Positions 17,276-24,344 of a stretch of 64,000 bases of DNA are shown here, piece by piece. The DNA comes from Vibrio agarilyticus (GTDB lineage Bacteria; Pseudomonadota; Gammaproteobacteria; Enterobacterales; Vibrionaceae), in contig NZ_JABAIK010000016.1 in NCBI RefSeq assembly GCF_012641465.1, forward strand, positions 1 to 64,000, given 5' to 3'. Position 1 is the stretch's first letter, and every line of letters begins with the position of its first letter. The position numbers and the translations under genes were made by a program. Under the pieces are notes generated by a model that saw only the letters and a list, made by a program, of their open reading frames with translations, was not told where the DNA came from and searched no databases.

Positions 17276-18558
17276 ACAAACGCTTTGCTTGCCAGAGGAA
17301 AGTGTGCGGCGCGGCGCTGTTATTGCTTACCGCGCTTATGTTGATTGTTTCGCTGGTTGGGGCGCTGGTTGCGCAGCGCACAACCTTGTATCAAATTAAG
17401 CGCGCGCATAATGAGCTTGAAACGCGGCAACAGCACTGGCTTGCTGAAGGTGGTCTGGAGTGTGCGTTTGCCAAAGTCGTGGTTGAACAGGATTACAGCC
17501 AACTGACAGACGCCAATTCAGCGGCCTACTTTGATAAAGAGTGCCGTCAAATTTTGGGAATGGGCGAAATCACCGCACAAGCCAGTACCCGTCATAACGC
17601 GCCAAACGACAGTTTCGAGATTCGAGCAGCGGCGCGCAGTGATGGGTGGGGAGCGGTTCATCGCAAAACTTTAATTAAGGATAACTCACCGTTTCTTGGC
17701 GCGATTCAAAGCAGTGCCAATATTGATTTTCGTGGCGATTTTGACATTACTCCCGCGCATAGCACGCTCAGTAATGCCAAAGGAGAGTATGACTGCACCG
17801 CGCTGAGGTTCGCTCGCCGGGTCTCTTTTACTCCCACTGTGAGTACAGACACCTTGTTGACGACACCCGATGCGATCACATGCGAGAGCACCAGTGCGGT
17901 AACTGATAAGGCGTTATTGGAAGGAGTGCCGAGCGATAGTTCACCATTTCAAGATGACTACAAGTATCAACCGAATGTCGATACGTTTTACAACTACTTT
18001 GGCGTGAGAAAAAGCGACAGTTCGATTGCGGCGTTAAAGGCCGATTATCACGCGATTAATTTAAGTGATACGGATGACTGTTCGAGTCAATTGGCGATCG
18101 CTTTTGCCACACACGACAAAGTTTGGATGACAGGAGATTGTTATATCAATGGGCCTGTGGACATCCAGTTTCCTGATAAACCACGCTCTTTAGTGCTGCA
18201 AGATGGATTAATGGCGACGTATTCTCCTATGATATTTGCCGGATCCTTCTTGCAGTTTTTTCATAAAGCGGACTTTTACGATGCGGCAACCAAGCAATTT
18301 GATGAAACTAAGCTGGCCAATCACTGGAGTGCGATGAATCCCGGCGGTGAAATTCCGATTCACGTTGAATCTGATAGCGTCTTTATTGAAACCGGCTCGT
18401 TCTACGCCAAAGGCGGCAGTTATTATGATGCGCCCGCGGGCAGCGTAAAAATCATCGGAGCAAAAATAATTAAATACGAAGAGACGTATAAACTCCATCC
18501 AACGCCAACAACAGCGATATGGGTAAAAGGATCATGGAATGACCAAAACTCAGAGTAA
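17272..18558 (+). CDS. PilX-like pilus assembly protein, large
   Basis: A 428-residue protein whose N terminus MNKRFACQRKVCGAALLLLTALMLIVSLVGALVAQ is a class III-like signal with Gly-Ala at the likely cleavage point and no Glu at position 5, as is usual for PilX/GspK-type tip subunits. The long C-terminal part is rich in beta structure and Gly/Asp/Tyr (FRGDFDITPAH, YFGVRKSDSS, SFYAKGGSYYDAPAG), more than twice the usual PilX length; a beta-helix or adhesin domain is possible but is inference. It overlaps the previous gene by ATGA and the next by 20 bp. Confidence 0.65.
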   Translation: MNKRFACQRKVCGAALLLLTALMLIVSLVGALVAQRTTLYQIKRAHNELETRQQHWLAEGGLECAFAKVVVEQDYSQLTDANSAAYFDKECRQILGMGEITAQASTRHNAPNDSFEIRAAARSDGWGAVHRKTLIKDNSPFLGAIQSSANIDFRGDFDITPAHSTLSNAKGEYDCTALRFARRVSFTPTVSTDTLLTTPDAITCESTSAVTDKALLEGVPSDSSPFQDDYKYQPNVDTFYNYFGVRKSDSSIAALKADYHAINLSDTDDCSSQLAIAFATHDKVWMTGDCYINGPVDIQFPDKPRSLVLQDGLMATYSPMIFAGSFLQFFHKADFYDAATKQFDETKLANHWSAMNPGGEIPIHVESDSVFIETGSFYAKGGSYYDAPAGSVKIIGAKIIKYEETYKLHPTPTTAIWVKGSWNDQNSE

Positions 18559-19060
18559 TCATTGTGGGATGGATAAATTCGATTCCAGCGATGCGCCTTA
18601 TCGAGGTACGCGTCTTACTAAGTCGCACATGCGTGGCGTCGGTTTGGTTGAGGTACTGCTCTCATTGGTGCTGCTGAGTGTGGGTTTACTTGGGTTGACG
18701 AAACTTCACGTGTTTGTTGAGCAGCAAAGCAATTTTGCTCAGCAAAGTATCACCGCCTTGGCGATGGCTGAGGCGCAGCTAGAAGCGTTTCGCACTCGCG
18801 GGGCCAGTGGTGGTACCTATGCTCCCATAGCTTATGACGATATTACGACAGGGCAACAGACTCACGGAATGTTTCAAATCGATTGGCGCGTGACCGAATT
18901 GGATGTTGGTACTTCCCCTTTGGAGGAGAGCGCGCAAAATGAGGCGAAAAAAATCGTGATCAGCGTAAGCTGGCCTGACCGTTTCTGCCTCGACTGCTCA
19001 GAACCCTCACATCACCTCTCTCTTACTACAATCATCAGCCAGTATAGTGAATTTGATTAA
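18539..19060 (+). CDS. PilV-like minor pilin
   Basis: A 173-residue prepilin-like protein with RG^VGLVEVLLSLVLLSVGLLGLTKLHVFVEQQ, Glu at mature position 5. The start is uncertain: the ATG at 18539 has AAGGA nine bases upstream and overlaps the preceding gene by 20 bp, giving a 32-residue leader; the ATG at 18629 gives a three-residue leader. Two Cys near the C terminus (FCLDCS) may form a disulfide. The last gene of the minor pilin operon; homologous sets are usually named PilV/FimU. Confidence 0.75.
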   Translation: MTKTQSNHCGMDKFDSSDAPYRGTRLTKSHMRGVGLVEVLLSLVLLSVGLLGLTKLHVFVEQQSNFAQQSITALAMAEAQLEAFRTRGASGGTYAPIAYDDITTGQQTHGMFQIDWRVTELDVGTSPLEESAQNEAKKIVISVSWPDRFCLDCSEPSHHLSLTTIISQYSEFD

Positions 19061-19534
19061 ACGAGCTGTGCGTAATGACCTGATTGACGCTCGATGTCAC
19101 TGCCTATCGATACCCATGATGTTTTGACTCAAGTTGTACGATTTGGGGTGAGTAAAATATCATCAGATTTATCAGTAACTAACGAAAATTGGCCGAATTT
19201 TATAAAGATGTTTCTTTAACGTTGGTTTTTTTGTGCTTCAATTGTTTAATGGGTGTTGCGGTGGTTTGGTGTTTTTGCAAAATAAGTCACTAGGCATTGA
19301 AAAAACAATAGAATCATGTGCTTTTTGATTGCGCTTTGAATAGAATGAAACGTGAAAAATAGGTCGCTAAAAAATAGATAAAAAAGCCCATTTTATTGAC
19401 TCCTTTCTCTATTATTGTCTTCGCGCTTTGATACTGATCGCAAAATCAGCGTCAAAGATGAATGCATTACAAGGGAAGGCGGGTTGGCAAAAGGGTGAGA
19501 CCTAAGGCAACAACATCAATTAATGGAGTTACCT
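19061..19534. other. Intergenic region upstream of AbgT-family gene
   Basis: About 470 bp, AT-rich, with many T-runs. It must carry the promoter for the transporter gene. I see no named operator, repeat or RNA element, and no obvious terminator for the pilin operon. Confidence 0.6.
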
Positions 19535-21094
19535 ATGAGTAACCAATCAATCGACAAAGCGTCGTCCTCTAAGCCGAGCGGGATGGATCGCTTTCTTAAC
19601 GCCATTGAGCGTGTAGGCAACAAAATTCCAGATCCAGCGATCTTGTTCTTTTGGGCTCTAATTTTAACTTGGGTTTCGTCTGCCCTTTTATCAAACGTCA
19701 CGTTTGATCTTATCAATCCTCGTACGGGCGAAGCACTACAAGTCAGCAACTTGTTGACCGGTGAAGCACTTGCTAGCTTTTTAGCGAGCATGGTGACCAC
19801 CTTTACTGGATTTGCACCACTCGGTATTGTACTGGTTGCAATGCTAGGTGTGGGCGTGGCCGACTCGTCTGGTTTTATCACCACAGCACTTAAGAAAATG
19901 CTTAACGTGACGCCAGCTAAGTTGCTTACCCCTATGCTGATTTTGGTGGCGATTGTGTCGCACACTGCGGCAGATGCTGGTTACGTTCTCGTGATCCCAC
20001 TGGGTGGTATTATCTTCCACGCGGCAGGTCGTCACCCACTTGCGGGTATTGCGGCGGCATTTGCAGGTGTGTCGGGCGGTTTCTCTGCAAACTTTATCCC
20101 TTCTGGTATCGATCCGCTATTGGCTGGCTTTACTCAGACATCTGCGCAGATCCTTGACCCAGCTTATGTGGTTAACCCACTTGCCAATATCTTCTTCACC
20201 GGTTTCTCGTCAATCATTATCATCCTAATCGGTTGGTATGTGACTGAGAAAGTGATTGAGCCGCGTTTGGCGAAAACACCAGTTGATGAAGACGCTGAAA
20301 AAGCGCCTGATCTTGGTTCATTTACCGAACTTGAGTCAAAAGCGTTCCGCGCAGCTGGCTGGTCAATGATGGCGGGTATTGCGCTACTTATCGCAGCCGT
20401 ATGGCCTGAGTCATCAGCGCTACGTTCTCCTCAAGGTGAAATTACCGCCTTCTCTGCGCCATTGATGAAGTCAATTGTGCCACTGATCTTTATCCTATTT
20501 ATCATTCCAGGTTATGTATACGGTAAAGTTTCAGGAACCTTTAAAACGAGCAATGACATCATCAAAGCGATGTCTGCCACTATGTCGACCATGGGCGCAT
20601 ACATTGTTATGTCGTTCTTCTGCGCGCAATTCCTTGCGGCATTTGGTCAATCAAACATTGGTACATTGCTGGCACTTTACGGTGCAGAAGGCCTTAAAGC
20701 ACTGGATCTGCCAGGTGAAGCAACCATCATTGGTATGATTTTGCTAACCGCATCGGTTAACCTGCTGATCGGTTCATCGTCGGCGAAGTGGGCTCTAATT
20801 GGTCCTATCCTAGTGCCTATGTTGATGGCAGTGGGCATTTCGCCAGAGCTATCTCAAGCGGCGTACCGCGTGGGTGACTCGGTATCAAACATCATTTCTC
20901 CACTAATGGTCTTCTTCCCATTGGTTGTGGTTTACTGTCAACGCTACGTTAAGAGCACGGGTATCGGTACTCTAGCGTCAATGATGATGCCATTCTCGAT
21001 TGCAATGTTGATCGGTTGGTCATTGTTCCTTGTTGCGTACTGGATGATTGGTATTCCTCTGGGTATCCAAGCGCCATACACTTACGCAATGTAA
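19535..21094 (+). CDS. AbgT family transporter
   Basis: A 519-residue inner-membrane protein with about ten to eleven hydrophobic segments. The opening GMDRFLNAIERVGNKIPDPAILFFWALI and the later VLVAMLGVGVADSSGFI and SSSAKWALIGPILVPML are typical of the AbgT family, which imports p-aminobenzoyl-glutamate in E. coli and exports sulfonamides in other members (YdaH, MtrF). The ATG at 19535 has GGAG seven bases upstream; the ATG at 19523 would overlap that SD. No abgAB hydrolase genes are nearby, so the substrate is open. A terminator follows. Confidence 0.9.
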   Translation: MSNQSIDKASSSKPSGMDRFLNAIERVGNKIPDPAILFFWALILTWVSSALLSNVTFDLINPRTGEALQVSNLLTGEALASFLASMVTTFTGFAPLGIVLVAMLGVGVADSSGFITTALKKMLNVTPAKLLTPMLILVAIVSHTAADAGYVLVIPLGGIIFHAAGRHPLAGIAAAFAGVSGGFSANFIPSGIDPLLAGFTQTSAQILDPAYVVNPLANIFFTGFSSIIIILIGWYVTEKVIEPRLAKTPVDEDAEKAPDLGSFTELESKAFRAAGWSMMAGIALLIAAVWPESSALRSPQGEITAFSAPLMKSIVPLIFILFIIPGYVYGKVSGTFKTSNDIIKAMSATMSTMGAYIVMSFFCAQFLAAFGQSNIGTLLALYGAEGLKALDLPGEATIIGMILLTASVNLLIGSSSAKWALIGPILVPMLMAVGISPELSQAAYRVGDSVSNIISPLMVFFPLVVVYCQRYVKSTGIGTLASMMMPFSIAMLIGWSLFLVAYWMIGIPLGIQAPYTYAM

Positions 21095-21160
21095 ACTGCG
21101 AAGTGACACAGACAGCTCGGTAGGCTTGAGGTATGATTCAGTCGCCGAGTTGAAAGGATA

Positions 21161-21187
21161 AACCCGCCAATTCGGCGGGTTTTTTTA
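21161..21187 (+). terminator. Terminator of AbgT-family gene
   Basis: AACCCGCC, loop AATT, CGGCGGGTTTTTTT. Confidence 0.93.
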
Positions 21188-21203
21188 CTTTTGTGAGTCA
21201 GAC

Positions 21204-21722
21204 ATGTTGCCATTTAGCGAACAAGATACCCAGTTTATGCGTCGAGCTATTGAGCTGGCAGAGCAAGCAGAACGCGCTGGTGAAGTGCCTGTGGGCGCGG
21301 TGCTAGTCAAAGAGGGGGCAATCATTGCCGAGGGCTGGAATCGCTCGATTGGTGCGCACGATGCCACCGCGCATGCCGAGATTGAAACGTTAAGAGCGGC
21401 TGGGCAGCACGAACAAAATTATCGCCTCCTAGATACCACACTTTATGTTACGTTGGAGCCGTGCCCAATGTGTGCTGGCGCCTTGCTACACAGCCGCGTA
21501 AAACGCATTGTGTATGGTGCGCCCGATCTTAAAGCGGGCGCGGCGGGAACGGTATTGAACTTGTTTGCGAGTCAGGCAGCGTACCACTACGCTGAGGTGC
21601 ACGGCGGCTTGTTGGAGGAGGAGTGCCGAGCTCAGTTACAGGCCTTTTTTCAGCGTCGCCGCAAAGAGCATAAAGCACTCAAACAATCGCGACAGCTAAA
21701 ACGTCAGGATAAAGAAAAATGA
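21204..21722 (+). CDS. tadA: tRNA-specific adenosine deaminase TadA
   Basis: A 172-residue zinc deaminase converting adenosine-34 of tRNA-Arg(ACG) to inosine. The HAE motif (TAHAEIETLRAAG, about residues 56-68) and the PCPMC motif (about 87-91) provide the zinc ligands and catalytic Glu. Residues 29-31 (PVGA) begin the conserved EVPVGAVLV segment. Length is close to E. coli TadA (167). It ends at a hairpin that can also serve the small convergent ORF. Confidence 0.95.
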   Translation: MLPFSEQDTQFMRRAIELAEQAERAGEVPVGAVLVKEGAIIAEGWNRSIGAHDATAHAEIETLRAAGQHEQNYRLLDTTLYVTLEPCPMCAGALLHSRVKRIVYGAPDLKAGAAGTVLNLFASQAAYHYAEVHGGLLEEECRAQLQAFFQRRRKEHKALKQSRQLKRQDKEK

Positions 21723-21745
21723 GCGCCTTAGGCGCTCAATCTTTT
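21714..21745 (+). terminator. Bidirectional terminator after tadA
   Basis: GAGCGCC, loop TTA, GGCGCTC with CTTTT on the right. The left flank reads TCATTTTTC on the minus strand, so it can end transcripts from both sides. Confidence 0.75.
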
Positions 21746-21878
21746 AGTGATTAACAAGATGAACAAAAATACGATTTCGCGATGTGATCTTACGTTTAAT
21801 GCTCATCATCTTACGTTTGCGCCGAGTGGCGGCAACGGTTTTGTTCAAGCGTTTTGAATGTACTTTGCGTCTGCGCAT
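21744..21878 (-). CDS. Candidate small basic protein (44 aa), unknown
   Basis: An ORF of 44 codons reading MRRRKVHSKRLNKTVAATRR at its N terminus, then Lys/Arg-rich to the middle (RKRKMMSIKRKI) and ending in VHLVNH. Arg codons are mostly CGC/CGT and Lys mostly AAA, as in highly used genes, and the stop abuts a bidirectional terminator shared with tadA. These points favour a real gene. Against it, the start codon lies in the end of an ERIC-like repeat and the SD (GACGGG) would come from that repeat. I do not recognise the family. Its charge suggests nucleic-acid or ribosome binding, but this is inference. Confidence 0.4.
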   Translation of the reverse strand: MRRRKVHSKRLNKTVAATRRKRKMMSIKRKITSRNRIFVHLVNH

Positions 21879-22022
21879 ATACCCGTCTCAATTGAAGTTG
21901 CAGTGTTGTTGGCTTACGCTCACAAACCTCATCATAGAGTGTCGCTTGCCGCCTACCTGCATCGTCAAGTGGCTTTGTCTATATACCGGATACCGGGCCC
22001 ACTTGAAGTTGTTTGGATATAA
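21878..22022 (+). repeat. ERIC-like repeat, internally shortened, with second arm fragment
   Basis: Left end TATACCCGTCTCAATTGAAG, then a body lacking most of the central palindrome (about 25 bp missing around CATCA/CGCTTGCCGCC), then a degraded right arm. It is followed directly by a collapsed second unit (ATACCGGGCCCACTTGAAGT then TGTTTGGATATA). The structure looks like two elements side by side, each internally deleted. Confidence 0.75.
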
Positions 22023-22045
22023 CAACCTGCAATATTCGAATTCTA

Positions 22046-22072
22046 CTAGGGCACGGAGAAACCGTGCCTTAG
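22046..22072 (-). terminator. Hairpin downstream of mltF
   Basis: AAGGCACGG, loop TTTCT, CCGTGCCCT on the minus strand; the T-tract is lacking, so termination strength is uncertain. Confidence 0.45.
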
Positions 22073-22119
22073 CGTATGGCTCGATTGTAGGTGGGGTTAG
22101 GGCATAAATGCAAACCGTT

Positions 22120-23745
22120 TTAAGGCGTTACCACGTTGGTTTCAGCAACCTTATTCTCCAAATCTGCAACGGGTGAATTGAGCGCTTCTGACGGTACTCG
22201 TTCACTTAGCGGCGGAATGACCAAAAGCTCTTGTGGGGTTAATGTTTCGTTGACCAGTGATTTTTGGCTGACGTGGCCAATAATACTCTGGTAATAACGA
22301 CGAATGTTCTCCACATAATTGAGCGCTTCATCGCCCCGAGCGTAACCGTAGCGTGTTTGACGGTAATATTGCTTTTGTCGCAGTAGCGGCAAACGCTCTT
22401 TGACGTCGGACCATGCGTTGGGATCATCGCCCTGTTTTTGCGTTAAACGTCTGGCATCCATCACATGACCAAAGCCAACGTTGTAAGAAGCCAAGGCAAA
22501 CCAAATTTTTTCATGAGCGACAATTGAATCGGGAATGCGATTCACCGTGCGGCGCAGGTATTCAACCCCACCTCTGACCGATTGCTCCGCATCAAGCCGA
22601 TTGGTCACATTGACGCTTTTGGCCGTCGGCAAAGTCAGCATCATCATACCTCGAACACCAGTTGGTGATTTTGCCAGCGGGTTCCAATGAGACTCTTGGT
22701 ACGCCAAGGCCGCGATGAGTCGCCAGTCGAACTCTTCTGCGTATTTCTCAAACAGTGGCGCCCATTTGGGCAGAGTTTTATCAAGTGCTCGTATAAACGC
22801 TCGCGTATCAACATAGTCAAAACTGTCGACATAGCCCATGTATTTCTCTTCCAACAACGCCAGTTCACCCGATTGATTGCGCTCACCAAAAAACTCAATC
22901 AGCATGGCATAGAGGCTTTCGTCTTTTGAGCGGCGGACAAACCATGAAACCGGTTGATCTTCGGTCAGTTCAAAGGCCAGTGCTAAATCGGGAGCGATAC
23001 GCTGCGCCAGCGACAGTTCCACCGAATCTGCCACAGTAAAACGCAGCGATCCTTCAGAAACTTGTTTTAGTAAATCAAAACTGTCGGCATTGACCGTCTT
23101 AAATTGCAGTTCGGCGTGTTGTGATTGCAATACTCTTAACGTGGCTGCTGCAGGTGAGTATTCAACCACTTGTAAAAGTTGATCAGGAAGCGTTTGAGGT
23201 TGCTGCGAGGCATTTTCTGACGTTACGTCGCTTTGACTTTCATGGTGTTGCGCCGTCAGTTTTGCTTGTTCTTCAATGAGCTGTTCTAGGTTGCGTGGGC
23301 GGCGTTGGCCTTTTTTGTATACCAGCTGTTCACTGATGTAGTAGTAAGCAGGGCCTGCGCGAAATTGGTCACTGTCTTGAGAAGACTGTTTTAGCCCAGT
23401 GGCAATGATGTCAATTTCTCGATTGGCGAGGGCTGGGAAGAGTTCAGATTGGCGATAGGCCGGAATGAGTTCAAGCTTTACGCCAAGCTCATCGGCAAAT
23501 TGACGCGCGAGTTCGTAATCCAGTCCGGCTGGGCCATTTGGGCCAATATAGTAGGAAAGCTGATTGTTTAGGGTACCAACGCGGAGTACCCCTCGAGCTT
23601 TGATCTGTTCAAATTCACTTTGCGGTTTTGACTCGATTTGGCAACCGCTGAGCAGTAGCGCCAGGCAGGCACTACCCAAGGTAACGGCATAACGGGTCAT
23701 TGCCGACCACCGAAGTGAATGGGTGGAAAATGAAGGCTTATTCAT
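22120..23745 (-). CDS. mltF: Membrane-bound lytic murein transglycosylase F
   Basis: A 541-residue periplasmic enzyme that cleaves peptidoglycan to anhydromuropeptides. A signal peptide with a lipobox-like LLSGC (about residues 33-36) is followed by an SBP_bac_3 domain (RGVLRVGTLNNQLSYYIGPNG..., about 48-325) and a C-terminal SLT domain with catalytic Glu in AYQESHWNPLAKSPTGVRGMM. A Gln/Ser-rich insertion near residues 160-190 is unusual. The ATG at 23745 is used; the ATG at 23700 (MTRYAV) would give a more compact signal and cannot be excluded. A PASTA-like or OmpA domain is absent, as in E. coli MltF. Confidence 0.92.
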   Translation of the reverse strand: MNKPSFSTHSLRWSAMTRYAVTLGSACLALLLSGCQIESKPQSEFEQIKARGVLRVGTLNNQLSYYIGPNGPAGLDYELARQFADELGVKLELIPAYRQSELFPALANREIDIIATGLKQSSQDSDQFRAGPAYYYISEQLVYKKGQRRPRNLEQLIEEQAKLTAQHHESQSDVTSENASQQPQTLPDQLLQVVEYSPAAATLRVLQSQHAELQFKTVNADSFDLLKQVSEGSLRFTVADSVELSLAQRIAPDLALAFELTEDQPVSWFVRRSKDESLYAMLIEFFGERNQSGELALLEEKYMGYVDSFDYVDTRAFIRALDKTLPKWAPLFEKYAEEFDWRLIAALAYQESHWNPLAKSPTGVRGMMMLTLPTAKSVNVTNRLDAEQSVRGGVEYLRRTVNRIPDSIVAHEKIWFALASYNVGFGHVMDARRLTQKQGDDPNAWSDVKERLPLLRQKQYYRQTRYGYARGDEALNYVENIRRYYQSIIGHVSQKSLVNETLTPQELLVIPPLSERVPSEALNSPVADLENKVAETNVVTP

Positions 23746-23792
23746 TCAATCACAGATCTCATATACGTGGGCAAAAATAGCGCTGCCTATTG

Positions 23793-24060
23793 TATACCCA
23801 AGTAACCTCAAGATGCGAGGTTCAGCGAGAATGACTTGGTTTGTCAGTGAGGCGAGGATTTGAAGATTGAGTGGCCCTCAATCGAAAATCGTCAACAAAG
23901 CTGATGAACCAAGACAGCTCGCCCTTTGGGAGCCGATCACTGAACTGATGGCTGCGTTAAACAACTTGAAAATAGACTGGCTATTTCGCTACGTTGTTTG
24001 CCTTGCACTCAGCCCAGTGAGTCGGCTCTGAATCCTGCATCTTGAGGTCACTTGGGTATA
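23793..24060. repeat. 268-bp MITE-like element with 24-bp inverted termini
   Basis: The termini at 23793-23816 and 24037-24060 are inverted repeats of 24 bp with one mismatch (TATACCCAAGTAACCTCAAG at left; CTTGAGGTCACTTGGGTATA at right). There is no ORF of note. The first nine bases TATACCCAA are the same as the right end of the ERIC-like repeats. It lies between the mltF start and the purL promoter. Confidence 0.8.
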
Positions 24061-24114
24061 CATGCTTCTAAGCAAGATCAATTTGGCTTGATTTCAAAAT
24101 TGGTAAAAAAAGTG

Positions 24115-24130
24115 ACGCAAACGGTTGCTT
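24115..24130 (+). promoter_or_regulatory. PurR operator of purL
   Basis: ACGCAAACGGTTGCTT matches the PurR consensus ACGCAAACGTTTGCNT with one central mismatch. It lies 30 bp upstream of a TATAAT (24160-24165), in the right place for repression of purL, a known PurR target. Confidence 0.85.
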
Positions 24131-24159
24131 TTGGTGTTACATCACAAAAATAAATTCGA

Positions 24160-24165
24160 TATAAT
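24160..24165 (+). promoter_or_regulatory. Predicted -10 element of purL
   Basis: A perfect TATAAT; the -35 region (around TTACAT at 24137-24142, 17 bp upstream) is weak. The resulting leader is about 170 nt. Confidence 0.55.
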
Positions 24166-24344
24166 GCGCCCGCAATGGCTGCTGCTGAGATTTTATCTGT
24201 AATATCCGATTGATTTTTAGACGATGTTTACACACTCATGAGACGCAGGCCAAGGTGACATCGGTATGAGTTCGAAGCGCAGTAGTAAGCCCAGTGAATT
24301 TATTCCAATATCACCTTAACTAATTGCACAAGAGACCTAAGCAC

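Noticed and set aside
21784-22107. Plus-strand ORF of 107 codons
   Set aside because: Most of it runs through the ERIC-like repeat, with Leu/Cys-rich low-complexity translation and no SD; taken as a shadow of the repeat.
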